Made by a program: the position numbers and the translations under genes. A stretch of DNA of 64,000 nucleotides from Pinus tabuliformis. Its lineage: Eukaryota; Streptophyta; Pinopsida; Pinales; Pinaceae. The stretch spans positions 630,123,269 through 630,187,268 of the forward strand of contig CM062816.1 in the NCBI GenBank assembly GCA_031772625.1, written 5' to 3'. This document shows, one piece after another, positions 1 through 12,215 of the stretch. Within the stretch, counting starts at the first letter, position 1. Each line of letters starts with the position of its first letter. Below the pieces are notes generated by a model that searched no databases, had not been told where the DNA came from, and worked only from the letters and a program-made list of their open reading frames with translations.

Positions 1-864
1 CTTGCAGCAGAACATTATAGCCACAACCACTTGCTCCTCCAAAGAGGTATACTAGTTTTGCACAGTGGAGAAGCCAAGGCTCATTCCAATACTATCCAAT
101 ATCTCTCCAAGATAGTCTTATTGGAAGATTGGATGACCAAAAGCCTTTACAATAAGTTATGAGGTTCTATTTTTAGAAAAGGGTGGGGTGACCGTTGACA
201 TGTCCTTTTATGACAATTCATCTACCCTAATGACTCTTCATCTAATCTATGACTATTACATCCAACTACCAACACTTGAACTTCCACTTGATAAGGCATT
301 ACATTATAATGCACATGTGCCCATGTGAGACAAAATGGATTTAGAAAGCCATGAAAGAAATCACTGACACTTGGTTCATTGTGGTGAGACAAACTCTTTG
401 ACATGCTTGTGATGGTGAAGGTGGTGAGCTAATGCCAAGATTGGTCATATTTGATGGTGTGCATGCATTCCATGGTGATATCTCTTTATTATGATTACAT
501 TCGATTAAGAGGTGGAGAATGAAAATATAGCAATTAAAACCATGATTTTTTCATCCTTCCGACTTAAATAAAAACTGCTTTGTTTAATGAGAAAGGAGTG
601 TAAGATAAGATGGTGAGATTATATATGTGCTTGTTTAAGTGATCCCATTACCAATCCAATCTATTCCACTGAAGCAAAAATGCTTTTAATGATAAGTGCC
701 CCATCTATGTTGTAAAAAATTAAACGGGAGAAAGTTTATAAAATTCAGAAAACTTAGAAAAATCAACCTTCAACACCTATTTCCCCATAAAAGTGGGTAA
801 GGGGGCATGAATAGAAACACATATATTGATTTTGAAAAATATTATTTAAACTACAAGATGTAAC
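1..864. other. Intergenic, no recognisable gene
   Basis: AT-rich sequence with only short open frames (the longest is 60 codons, minus strand, 222-404) that match nothing I recognise. The last five bases (860-864, GTAAC) are the probable left target-site duplication of the LTR element that starts at 865. Confidence 0.6.
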
Positions 865-2254
865 TATTGAAGAATCTAGGGAAAATTAGGTGTAGTGTGA
901 TTCTTCGTTACTTGATAAAAGTTTACAGAGAATTTTTACCTTTTATTGCTATCTTAATCTTTTTCTTCTTATTATTAATGCATGTGTTTGTGTTTCATCA
1001 AATGACTACCAAAACATAATAACAAGAACAGAAGATGCTGGCTCTCTACCAGGGCCAAAACCTCTGTTTTCTTGAGAGGAAAACCCTTTCATCAAATTCT
1101 CTTATTAAAGCTTCTATTGATCAATGCCAAAACCTAGACCCTCGACAAGGGTATCCTCTAGGCACAAGTCAAGTCCTTCCTTCTTCTAACACTTTGTTCC
1201 CTAACACTTCATCCTCCTCATTTTGGCACTTCGTTATTCTGGCAAATGGTGATAGTCCTTGTTATGCTAGCTCTAGAAGAGATACATATCTTTGATACTT
1301 AGTGAAGGGTTTCATCTATATGGATACCTTCCTTCTCATGTTCAACCGAGCTTCTTCTTGATTTCTAGTTGTAGACTTGTTATGAATCTAGTGAAACCCT
1401 AGTTTCTTGCACGTGTGGGAGGATTCCTTCTAGATTCTTATGATAGAGTATTCCTTTCTTCCTCGCTTGAGTCAACTAGTTCTTCACTTGAGATAGAGGC
1501 CTTATAGGCCTACTTTGATAGCCCAAACAATGAGAGATATGTGATAGTGATAGTGCTACTATAATTATCATAAATAGCGCTACTTTTCTCACATGTGTGA
1601 CTATAATAAGCCCTAGAACAAACTTCTAAGGCTTGGTGTTTCTTCATTCTTCCTCATTTTCCCTGGAGACCCTTTTATCATCCTTTTATTACCATTTTAT
1701 TTCCTCCTTACTCCAATGATTTCAAATCTCCTTGATTGTGTTGTATTGGAGTTGACAACCTCTATTTATATAGGATTGTCCCTCCTTTTAGGCAGACTTG
1801 TAGGAAAACTTGTTTAACTACTTGTAGGCCGGCTTGTTGAGTATAATTCATATGGCTTCTATGGTAGAAGGAGCTTATTTGATGGTGCCTTTTCATAGGA
1901 GGAGAATTGACTTTTCTTTGATGTATTCTTTTGTCTTTAATACATATTCATACACGGTGTAATGTGCCCTTAATTCCCTCAACATTTCCTTTTGACTATT
2001 TGACTCACCCATAAAACTTAACATGTGCCATACCTATTTCAATAAGCAAGAGTCTCCTTGACATATATTATAAGAATAATATTTATTTTCTTGAATAAAT
2101 ACAAATATCAAAAGTACATTGATGAGGACCCCACACTCTATAGATCTATCTGTGGTTAGATACTCCATCAAATTATTTATTCCTGGTTCCAGAAATGGAA
2201 GATCAATTGGAATGAGAACAAATAGGATCGAACCTAGTTACATTTCCTTGAAGA
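865..2254 (-). repeat. 3' LTR of the gag-only element
   Basis: Homologous over its length to 5473-6748. A TATA-like motif (CTATATAAATAGAGG on the minus strand, about 1761-1775) is in the expected promoter position. Positions about 2120-2230 are absent from the other LTR. The terminal bases have mutated away from TG...CA. The 86-codon plus-strand frame at 1035-1295 lies inside this LTR and is not treated as a gene. Confidence 0.85.
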
Positions 2255-2265
2255 CTCCCTCTTAA
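2255..2265 (-). other. Polypurine tract
   Basis: On the minus strand AAGAGGGAG immediately precedes the 3' LTR, the standard position for plus-strand DNA priming in LTR elements. Confidence 0.65.
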
Positions 2266-4340
2266 CTAAGGAGATATTCATACAACATTACAATGTGTTT
2301 GGCTATTATCAATATTGAAGAATTCACATAAGGGAAATTGGATTTGAAATCCATCTATTACAGCATCATATACATCAGCATTATAATAGTGCAAAGCCTT
2401 GACTAACAACTCCATATCTTCATGATATCATGAGCTACAATGTTGGTGACACCAATGATTTATAGACACCTTCATCATTGTCTCTCAAGGTACATTCCCA
2501 CCCGGGTGTTCACTAAGTGTGACCTTCTAGGACTATTCTTATCTTTGGTTCCTAGCCCTTAAATAATATCTATCCTCTTGCCTACTCTTGTCTTGGATTC
2601 CTTACACATCCTCAAAGAGTATAAGATGCCATATGATTACCTAATCCTCCCATTCTTTCTTCCCAAGTGAAGACAAGAATGTGTGTCTATCTTTTGTCTA
2701 CATTTCCGTTCATGGTCTTCATCTAGACTTACGGTTGTTAGTCCCGATCTATTGCATGACCCATGAGATGGAAAAACACAAATGTCACTCCTTTGTAATA
2801 AGGGGTGATCCAATACTCCCTCTTGATGAGGGACTTGTCAGAGCCCCCCGTTAACTAGGGACTTTTTCATTCATCAGCAACTTCTTCTTCGTGGGTCCTT
2901 CAACTGCTTGATCTCCATCCTATCTGTGATGTCATGAAGTCTTTGTTTGAACCTCTTCTAGGTATGGCACCATCCATTGATCACTTTCCTTGCTATTTTG
3001 TCATGTCATTACTTCCTTCGTGGAAAGTTTCTTACTTTCCATACATCAGTTTTTCTTGTCATTTGGCTACTCCTATGTCATTTGTCCATGCTTTGGAATA
3101 ATCTTCTCATGGATTATTCAATGTACTTCATTTCTTACACGCTTCGACCTAGTAGTCCATCATGACTTCATCTTTATATTGCTTCAAGGTTTCTTTTTCT
3201 TTTGTCGAATGGCTTCTTCATCATGACATCTTCATAGAGTAGAATTATCTACCTGCATATTTTATATCTGCAAGGCCTTCATAGGTGTCAAGGGTCCTTC
3301 CTTCCTTTGTCAGATTTGTCCTACCTTCTTTTGGGGGATATCTTCATAGTATCTTGTCAAATAGTGTTTCTATGTGATCATGGTGTTCTTCACATGCTTG
3401 ATCTCTTTCTTCATTTGCTCCTTCTTAGATAGGTTTGTCAACCATCTTATGCTTATTGTGAGAGCATTTCTTCATTGGTTGCTTAATGGATTATTCAACA
3501 TTTCTTCTTTCTCCTTAGTCAACAATATTATACTCCTTATGTGAGCATATTATTTTGTTGACCTTCATTGCAATGTAGTACATGCCTTCGAGCATGTCCT
3601 TTGTGAAAGAGATTCTTTCATACTTGGTTGTTTTATATAGCTATTCCCATGACTCAATAATATACAAATGATAACATTACCTAAACCCTGATGCATAAGC
3701 ACCTCATCTTGATTCTCCTTTGATAATATTAGCTTCATCTAGTTATCGTCAGTGTGGCCCTTCCTATTTCCTCTTAGCTTGTCTACATATCATCCTTTTC
3801 TTGAATCCCATGAATGGGGTTCCCTATGAGACATCTACTTTGGTTCATGAACCTTCTCTTGAATATTCCATTATAGGATCTTAAGTACCCTTGCCTTGCA
3901 AATGTTTCCTTTCTTTTGATGATGGAGGTCTTCTAAGATTCTTAATCATGATCAATTTTTCTTTCGTCATGGATGATGTCCTATCCTAGGTATGCTCCTT
4001 CTACATGAATATCTTGAGCTATATCTACCATGCTCCTATATTCTAGAAGATATTTTTACCCATGCATTTTTATTCTCATTATAAATGATACATCTTCATG
4101 AGTATCTAGAACTCCATGTACTTTATGCTTCTAGATTCTAAAATATGTTTCTAGTCATGCAATTTTACTTAATTCCTACATGCTCCTATCCTGCTCAAAA
4201 CCTTGAAGAAAGACTTGAAGTAAATAGTTTGACTTAGTCATAATAGAGATTCGAAAGATCTTCCTTATTTTTCTTCTTTTCTTCTTCTTTCACCTATTGA
4301 GCATGTGAGATGCTTCCCTATTTCTTTTTTTGTTGTTTTG
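2266..4340 (-). other. Internal region without recognisable coding capacity
   Basis: This is the part of the gag-only element downstream of gag. Where I translated the minus strand it was full of stops, and I saw none of the Copia landmarks (protease D-S/T-G, integrase HHCC, YVDD box, RNase H). Two overlapping plus-strand frames (2977-3165, 2990-3226) are antisense to the element and resemble nothing known. It could be decayed pol or genuine non-coding filler; the absence of even short motifs favours the latter. Confidence 0.5.
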
Positions 4341-4353
4341 CTTCTTAAGATTA

Positions 4354-5100
4354 GGACAATTCCTTTTGTAGTGTCCATATTATTGGCATCCAAAACAATT
4401 TATTTTGGATGTCTTTGTTTTTTATTCTTTGTGGAACAAATTTTCCAAATTTACCCTTTCTTTTGGCTATGGTAGCGATTGATTTCTCCATTGATCCCAC
4501 ATATTCCACTGCTTTAAGTCTGGCTTCCTCTGTCCTACATAGAGACCACATTACACCGAGTGTGGTTTCTTCCTTCTTGGAATCTATGCTTCAGGTGAAG
4601 TTTCCCAAATCCTCAGGTAAAGCATTGAGTACTATCATTTTCATCACTCTGTCAAACATGAATTCCCCAAGCTCTTGAAGTTGATCTCTCATTTCAAAGA
4701 TTTTTATGAAGTAGGGAGCTATTCCTTCCTGTGTTATCTTCATCTTGTACAATTCATTCCTTAGAGATATTACTACTCTGGTTATGGATACTGAGAATAC
4801 GTCTACTAGCTTATAATAAATTTCTTTTGATGTTTCAAATTTGGAGACATAATGAATGAGAGAGTCTTTCATTGATTCTATTACAATCATTTGTGCTCGT
4901 GTATCTTCCCTATTCTACTTAGCTAAGGCTTGAGTTTGTTCCTTAATAGGGATATTGACATTCCCCTTGATATGTTCTAGAAGTTCATTCTCCTTGAGAA
5001 GTAGATTAGTCCTCTTCTTCCATGCAAGAAAGTTATTGGCACCTACCAATTTGGTTCTTTCCTTGTAAAATGACATTGATGTATATTCAGAAGGGGACAT
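4354..5100 (-). pseudogene. Copia-type gag remnant (UBN2-like) with zinc knuckle
   Basis: From the ATG at 5100 the frame runs at least to 4351 and is broken by only two in-frame stops (about 4915 and 4591). The N-terminal part has the Copia gag signature (LVGANNFLAWKK, then LLLKENELLEHI). The middle part (IYYKLVDVF, LRNELYKMK, YFIKIFEMRDQL) corresponds to the conserved helical gag domain. A CX2CX4HX4C zinc knuckle (CFGC...GHYKRNC, about 4355-4401) sits in the +1 frame and itself contains a stop, so a frameshift precedes it. The gag would coat and package element RNA. It is not functional here. It is the only recognisable protein of its element. Confidence 0.75.
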
Positions 5101-5456
5101 ATACTTACTTGATATATTTTTGAGAAGTAATTGGTTTGGTTCCTCCTTGAATACTTTATGGCTTTCCTTCCTTGGATCTTGATGTTCTTCAAGTTGCCTT
5201 CTCTAAGTCGACTTTATTCATGATGAAATTTTCTTAATGACTTGTAGCTTGATGTACATCCTACCTCGACCTGTTTTTCTTTGTAGGTGTGTTTATGTAA
5301 GGCTCTTCTTCTTTCTATGTAGACTTCCTTGATGAATGATGGATTGGATATCTTCTTTTCCTTGAAGTTATTGAGACTTCTAGGTGTGATGCTTCAACCT
5401 TGTAGATGTCCTTCCTTGATGAGTGTTCCTGAGTTGCCCTTTCCTTGATGTATCAC

Positions 5457-5472
5457 CTTAGCCCTAATACCA
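5457..5472 (-). other. Primer-binding site (tRNA-Met type)
   Basis: On the minus strand TGGTATTAGGGCT directly abuts the end of the 5' LTR and differs by a few bases from the usual initiator tRNA-Met complement of plant LTR elements. Confidence 0.7.
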
Positions 5473-6748
5473 TGTCGAAGAATCAATGGAAAATTAGGTG
5501 TAGTGTGATTCTTCATTACTTGATATAAATTTGTGGAGCCTTTGTACCTTTTATTCTTAGGTTAATATTCTTCTTCTTCCATTTAATGCATGTGTGTGTG
5601 CTTCATCAATCTACTACCAAAACATAAGAACAAGAACAAAAATGTTGGCTCTCTGCAAGGGCCATAACCTCTCTTCTCTTTAGCGGAAAATTTTTTGTGA
5701 ATTTCTCTTATTGAATCTTCTATGGATCGGTGCCAAACCCTAGACCCTTGACAATAATATCCTCCAAGCACAAGTCAAGTCCTTCCTTTGTCCAACACTT
5801 TTTTCCCCGACACTTCGTCCTGCTTGTTTCGACACTTCATTCTTCTGGCAACTGGTTATAGACCTTGTTATGATAGCTTTAGAAGAGGTACATACCTTTG
5901 ATACTTAGTGAAGTCTTTCATCTATAAGGATACCTTCATTCTCTTGTCCAAATAAGCTCCTTCTTGATGTGTAGTTGTAGACTGGTTATGACTGTAGTGC
6001 AACTCTAGTTTCTCACACATGTGGGTGAATTCCTTCCATATTCTTATGATAGAGTATTTCTTTGTTCCCTGCTTGAGTGGGCCTCTTATTTTCTTGAGAG
6101 AGAGGAATTATAGGCCTACTTTGATAGCCCAAACAATGAGAGATATGTGACTGTAATAGTACTATTGTAATGAACACAAATAGCCCTCCTTTTCTCGCAT
6201 GTGTAACGATAATAAGCCCTAGAATATACCTCTAAGTTTCGATGTTTCTTGATTCTTAATTGTTGTCCTTGAAGACCCTTTTCTCGTCCTTTTATTATGG
6301 TTTTCTTGTCTCCTTAATTTGTTTATTTCATAGCTCCTTGATTGCATTGTATTGGATTTGAAAACCTCTATTTATAGAGGATTGTCCCTCCTTTTAGGCC
6401 AACTTGTTTATTTGTTTGTAGGCCGACTTATTGAGTAGACTTCGGATGGTTTATATGATTGAAGGAGATTCTTTGATGGTGCCTTTGGCTAAGTGAATAA
6501 TTGACTTTGCTAGAAGGTATTCTCTTCACTTTAATACATATTCATACATGGTGTAACATGCACCTAAGGCCTTCAACATATCCTTTTGACTATTTGACTC
6601 ACCTATAGAACTTAACATGTGCTCGGCCTATTTCAATGAGAAATAAACTCATTGACATATATTAAAAGATAATATTTCTTTTCTTGAATAAATACAAATA
6701 TCAAAAGTACATTTATAAAGAGCGGACCTAGTTACATTTCCTTCAACA
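5473..6748 (-). repeat. 5' LTR of the gag-only element
   Basis: Begins TGTTGAAGG and ends ...CGACA when read on the minus strand, so it keeps canonical TG...CA ends. A TATA-like box (CCTCTATAAATAG on the minus strand) lies near 6366-6380. Confidence 0.85.
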
Positions 6749-6753
6749 GCAAC

Positions 6754-7354
6754 AGCCTTATTCAGTAATATAATCTTTTTATTTCTTTTGTGAGTCAAAC
6801 CATTTGGAGAATTGAGACTTCAAAGTAATTTCAAATTGAAACAATATAACAAAATATAAAAGTTATTAACCAAAATTTCACATAGAAACATTTTAACAAA
6901 TTATCTATACATAATTAACAACCTCTGTGCATAATTAACAACCTAACAAAATATCATAATTAACAGCCTAACAAAATATCAAAGTTACTCACCAAAATTT
7001 TACATGGAAACATTTTAACGAAGGATCCATGCTAATATTAAAATTTAACATTATGTGAGAAATTCCTATGAAATTTAAGTACACAATAATTATCAACTGG
7101 ACTTAGAAGGTAAAATTTTGTGAGTCGTAGTCAACAAGAATTCCTAAGCACTATTAAAGGTCAACATCCACACATTCGAATCGCTAAGAATTTGAATTTT
7201 GTTCCCTTTCTCTTTCGACATTTTCATTTTCTAAATTCTCACAAGATATTTTGTGCATTCTTCAATTCATTCAACGCTTGCACCTAGAATTCACATTCCC
7301 ATTCACCAGTACAATTCTACAATGTCGATTAGCCAGACTGAAAGGGAAAAGAAA
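6754..7354. other. AT-rich spacer with short local repeats
   Basis: About 6855-7020 contains several imperfect copies of CATAATTAACAACCT and of a longer unit around ACCAAAATTTCACATAGAAAC. No gene is seen. Positions 7253-7354 form an upstream extension of the reading frame of the COG5-like pseudogene and may be its former 5' leader. Confidence 0.5.
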
Positions 7355-8493
7355 ATGACGAAGTCGATTAGTACCTTTCATAGAGGAGGTGGGAAACTAT
7401 CACTTGCAAATAACACTCTGTCATCCCCTTTGCACCGCATCACCTCACTTAAACCCTGCTCCACCCCCTGAGAGCCCACTTTGAATGATCCATGGTGGTA
7501 TTTGAATGATGGATCCCTTGAACAAGAATTCATAAACAATTCCATCTTCGCTAAATTTCTTTCTGATGATTCCAACTCGATGAAATTTTCTAGCGAGGTC
7601 CTCAATAGTGGATCCATGATCTCGTGTGAAAATAGCTATCTGAAGGGATTTACTTGCTTGAAAAGTTGCTATGAAATGAAGCCTATTCACACCATAACGT
7701 GTTGATTCAACAAATATTGAGGTTAAAGGATGTCGAGGGGGTTTTGAACGTGGTTAAATCCCCTGTTAGCAGTCTACAAAGGTTGCTGCAGAGAGTGAAG
7801 TCTACGATTACAGAGCTCTACAAATAGATCAGGTTAAATTCCCATAAAGCTTTGCACCTTCATGAGACATTTGAGATTTTGCAGACCAGTATTAGGGTTA
7901 TGAGACAGGTGAGAAAGATGAGAAAATTGATGGATTCTGAAGGTGCTGGTAGCAAGTTGGACCTCATGAAAGCTACTAAAATGTATAATGAAATCGAAAC
8001 CCTGAGATAGGAATGTGATATGCTATGCGTCGATGTCTTCGATGAGGATATCCCCTCATTAATGGAAGTGGGTAACTAATTGCGATTAGAGGCGATCAAG
8101 GATTTTGAGAGTGAAGTGAATGCTTTGAACCAAGCTAAAGTAGGAAGTTCCTTGTATGTGTATTAAAACATGGAGGAATCGACGTCCACTATAGAGGTCA
8201 TGATTAGTAAATACAACTCCCAAGATGTTAAGCGTGTGAGTTGGGTATTGGACAGGAAGGCCATGTCAGTTAGTTTTGGTTTGGTCTTTGGCTTGGATGG
8301 TATTCATAGGAGAGGTACACCACAGATCAAAGGTGGTTTGAAGGCAAAGGAGGGGCTGTGGAAAAGGATGGGATTGTGTATGGATGAGTTGCATTCAACT
8401 GTCATTATAGTGTGGCATTTGCAAAGGGTGCCATCGAAGAAGAGAGAACCATTCATTATTATTTATTTCTTGAAGAAGTAATCCAAGTATGTA
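7355..8493 (+). pseudogene. COG5: COG5 (conserved oligomeric Golgi complex subunit 5) pseudogene, 5' part
   Basis: COG5 is a subunit of the COG tether that guides vesicles within the Golgi. The translation follows the N-terminal third of plant COG5 in order: SPLHRITSLK near 7427; FLSDDSNSMKFSSEVLNSGS (7565-7625); LHETFEILQTSIRVMRQ with KLDLMKA (7855-7975); NALNQAKVGSS near 8128; SKYNSQDVK and LDRKAMSVS (8200-8275); then HRRGTPQIKGG, KAKEGLWKRMG, WHLQRVPSKKREPF (8305-8450). Frame 2 is used up to about 7640, then frame 1 to 8481, with at least five in-frame stops, one where a Trp codon is expected (TGA for TGG). After another frame change the match goes on (LEEVIQ) and stops exactly at GTATGTA (8487-8493), a good plant splice donor. 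This suggests a genomic exon copy, not a cDNA copy. The rest of COG5 is not found downstream. Confidence 0.85.
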
Positions 8494-10437
8494 CTTCTAA
8501 TTAAATGATATCATCGGTTTCTTCGTCTACAATTTACAATATTTATAACTAGCACTTGTTTTGGTGAATAAAACTAATATTTTTTATTAATTTTCATGGA
8601 ATGCTACAAGGATTTAAATTTGAAATATCACTTGATCTATATAAATCTGACTACAAATTATCCTCCACATATTCAATTTTTTGATAAATATACTTGATAC
8701 CATTGTTGGCTTCACCTCCTATTGAAGCCTTTCATAAAAAAGCCCTTCATATGGTTAACCCTATAATTTAGAATTTCTTTATTTGACACACATAATGGAA
8801 ACATTCTCCCAATGTTCACTACATAAACTATGATCTCTATTGCCAACATCTGATAAAATGAGATCAATTTTCTCTTTCTACGTACTGCCTAGTTTTTTCT
8901 AGGAAACTGTATATGATATCAATATGAGAAGGCCAAAGAAAAAAACATAGACTAAGCATTATGGTTTTCTGCTTGTTTATGTTTTCCACCTGATATTTCT
9001 GGCATACAAAATATGAAGATCCTTTCTACTCCTTGCCTATGCCTTTCAGTCACTTGATGCCTTTCATCAATGTTCCCATGCTTGTGTTGGATGTGATTGT
9101 TGGTTCCTCCTCTTGCCTTGGTCATGAGAGTTTTCATTCACATTGATGAACTGTATGAGCTTACTATTTGGCTTACACATCTTGATCATGGTAGAATTTA
9201 TATTTCCATCTATATGAAAAAACATATTCCTCTTCACATTCTCCTTGTTGAATTTATGCTTGATGATATGAGCCATAATATTTATAAGAAACAAAACTAT
9301 GTAATTTCTCAGACTACATAAATATATTAATACACAGAACAATGTGAATATAAATGAGAAAATATGTTCTTTTGATGATCCATCTATGTTCCAACCAATT
9401 TATCTCCAACGGAATGTAATTGTAATCAATAAAGAAACTAGTGTGAGACATGACTATACTCCAAAATTATAATGAATTGTAATCGATAAAGAAACTAGTG
9501 TGAGACATGACTATACTCCAAAATTATAATGAAATAAATTAGCCAAGTTATGGATTTTCATATTTACAAAGATATAGAAACTATTTAAATTGATAAAAGA
9601 TAAATTATAAAATGGAATTGCAAAGATAGTATTACTATGATTTTTGGATGCCATGAGAACATCCTTTGAGAAGCTATCACCTCACTTGATTATGCAATTG
9701 CTTTTGGTCTACCAATGCCTCTTATAGGATTTTATTCAAACTTGTCTCTATGATCGATTGGCCTCTCCTACAAGTATTAAAAAAGAAAATATGTTTCAAC
9801 TTTCCTTGAATAGAGACAACAACCAACAACATTCGAGATGCCGCAAATGTCTTTGTAGCGGAACCAAGAATGCCCATGAAATGCACAGTTACAGTTTTAA
9901 GCATAGGAATAAGGCCTCATAGTTATTAACCATCTCACCATGTGCCTGTGCCATGTAGCAAAACGAAATGAGTCAACAACATACTAAGATTGTAATTCCA
10001 TTGATTACAAGGAACAAGTAAAACCTCATATTAAAGAAAGGAAAGTTTCTGCATTGTATTTTGACTTTAAAAACAATAGAGAGAAAGACATTATGAATGT
10101 TAACAACATAAATTCATATCCATCAATCCATATGTACCATGTTAAAGATGCTTATGTTATGAAAATAAAATTCTGAAAGATTGCAAGAGGAAGAAAGGAG
10201 AGACCCATCTAAAGTAAAAGGCCAGAAAAGGCACTAAGTTCATTCCATTGCAGTTTTTTCTTAATTCATCCTTTCCTAATCCAAGAAACTTGAAATGAAA
10301 ATCCATTAATATAACATAATTTTTAGCACTAAGATGAAATGAAAAGCCATTCCAAGAAATTTGTTTACTGGTTGAGATTGGATTATCAATTTATCACAAA
10401 GTTTGTTTTACCACGAAGGAGTGATAATTATTTTATA
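8494..10437. other. Non-coding, decayed sequence
   Basis: AT-rich with short overlapping frames on both strands (8952-9342, 9722-9904) that I cannot assign. No splice or protein signals extend the COG5 fragment. A near-identical tandem duplication at 9420-9533 is listed separately. Confidence 0.5.
9420..9533. repeat. Tandem duplication, 57 bp x 2
   Basis: Units 9420-9476 and 9477-9533 (TTGTAATCAATAAAGAAACT...) appear to differ at a single base. They are much more alike than other repeats in the window, so this duplication is recent. Confidence 0.9.
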
Positions 10438-10440
10438 ATA

Positions 10441-10925
10441 CACTACTACACCAAGAGCACTTTTAAGACAATTTTTTAAGACAAAATAAATATTTTGCCT
10501 CAAAAAGTTACTTTTTATTTTAGTTATTTTACATTAAAGTTTAATATCAATTGAATTGTCTTAAATATAAACTTTAAGACAAAAATAATTTGAGACAAAA
10601 ATATTTAAAGACAAAACTTTATATTTAACTCAAAAAGAGTTTAAGACAAAAACAGTTTGAGACAAAATTATTTTACTACAAAGCTTTGTATTTTAGACAG
10701 AAATAGTTTAAAACAAACTTTATATTTTAGACAAAAATATTTTAAGGCAAAACCTTATATTTAAGACAAAAATAGTTTAAGACAAAATTATTTTAAGAGA
10801 AAACTTTATATTTAAGACAAAAACATTTTGAGACAAAAATATTTTAATAAAAAGCATTATATTTAAGACAATGACCACTTAAGACGAAACCCATTTAAGA
10901 CAATTAAAAATTAAGACAAAAACAT
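10441..10925 (+). mobile_element. CACTA-like transposon end with subterminal repeat array
   Basis: Starts CACTACTACACCAAGAGCAC, preceded by ATA, and is followed by more than a dozen degenerate copies of TTTAAGACAAAAATA. CACTA (En/Spm) DNA transposons end in CACTA and carry repeated subterminal motifs bound by their transposase. Related ends occur at 26255, 33208 and, inverted, at 60736. No transposase is visible and the matching right end cannot be fixed. The array stops where the Copia remnant begins, so one may interrupt the other. Confidence 0.55.
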
Positions 10926-10935
10926 ATCAATTTAA

Positions 10936-12215
10936 GAATTTACTATGAGGATAACTTTTCTCCTATAGCAAGGTATTGATCATCTGTTAGATCAATTCTT
11001 GCTTTGGCTATGCAAATGGGCTGGAAGATCCAACGAATGGATGTAAAATCAACATTTCTCAATAAGGTGATTGAGGAGGTCGAGAAACCAGAAGACTTTG
11101 AGACATTTAAATGAAAGTTTCATGTGTGTAGACCCAAGTGAGCATTGTATGGTTTCAAACAATCACCATGTGCTTGGTACACTACGATCGATAGTTATCT
11201 CATTGGTTTGGGCTTCACCAAAATCGAAGCGGATGAAAACCTCAATCACATCTTCGTAGAAGGTACATTTCTTATTATTGTCTTATATGTTGTTGATTTA
11301 AGTCTAACTAATGATGAGAAGTTGATCAAATCTTGCAAGGTTATTCAAAATGTAGGACGTGGGTCTCATGCAATATTTCCTCTATTTGAAAGTATGGGAA
11401 GACTACATGTAATTGCGTGTCTCTCAAGGAAAGTATGCAAATGAGATACTACAAATATTATGCATGGATAGATGTAAACACATGGAGACACATCTAGAAA
11501 ACAACCAGAGGAAGGAGGATATCACTTCAAGTGAAGAAGTGGATGCTACCATTTATGAACAACTAGTGGGCTCGCCCATGTATCTTGTGAACACATAGCC
11601 ATATATGTGTTATGCCAAGTTATAGTTAGGCCAACCAGATTATTTTGGAAGGTAGTTAAGCATGTTTTACAGTACCTTAGAGGCAATACCTAGTTTCGAC
11701 TATGGTATAGGCAAAAAGAGGGAGTGAAGTTGTGTGGCCTCATAGATGCAGATTGGGCGCAAAGTGCATCAGACCGAAAGAATACATCAGGTGGAATTTT
11801 TCAGTGTTGAGTTTGTAGTTGTTTCTTGGTACAACATGAAGCAAAGATATGTGGCGCTAAGCTCAGAAGAAGTAGAATACATGGCTACAAGTCAAGCAAC
11901 ATGTGAGGCAATATGAAAGAGTAAGATACTTGTTGGAATGTTTCCCAGATGATGGATCCAACTGTGATCTACTGTGATAATCACAGTTGCATCAAACTCT
12001 CTGAGAATCTTGTATTTCATGATTGATCCAAGAATATAGATATCTAGTATCAACATTTATGGGACTATGTGCAAATATGGATAATGTTGCTACAATACAT
12101 TCCAATAGAGGAAAAAGATCCTAGAATTTTGAAAAAAACTTTTCCAATAGGGAAGTTTGAGTTCCACATGTGCAGGATAGGGGTGGTTGATAATCCCTTT
12201 CTTGCTGAGAGGGAG
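10936..12215 (+). pseudogene. Copia pol remnant: reverse transcriptase to RNase H
   Basis: Begins inside RT (YEDNFSPIARY, then WKIQRMDVKSTF, ALYGFKQSPCAWY). The catalytic box reads LYVVDLSLTND, so the first Asp of the usual YVDD is Val. Further on come the Copia connection segment (LVGSPMYL) and an RNase H stretch (YVALSSEEVEYMATSQATCEA, about 11845-11915). Several frameshifts and stops are present. The 5' part (gag, protease, integrase) is missing. A purine tract GAGAGGGAG at 12207-12215 is followed by TGTTGAAAAATGG, the expected start of a 3' LTR, but no second LTR copy is seen to confirm it. Confidence 0.8.

Larger units (their letters stand above)
865..6748 (-). mobile_element. Gag-only, Copia-like LTR retrotransposon (non-autonomous)
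   Basis: Two long direct repeats (865-2254 and 5473-6748) bracket a 3.2-kb interior. Flanks are GTAAC (860-864) and GCAAC (6749-6753), a 5-bp target duplication with one change. On the minus strand a primer-binding site similar to the initiator tRNA-Met complement lies directly inside the right (5') LTR, and a purine tract lies directly inside the left (3') LTR, so the element reads right to left. The interior holds one degraded Copia gag. I could not find protease, integrase or reverse transcriptase motifs in the remaining 2.1 kb. The layout matches the gag-only (TR-GAG) type of non-autonomous element. It is old: the LTRs differ at many positions and the left one carries about 110 extra bases near its inner end. 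Confidence 0.85.

Noticed and set aside
1035-1295. 86-codon ORF as a gene
   Set aside because: It lies wholly within an LTR, and its counterpart in the other LTR (around 5643-5900) is interrupted.
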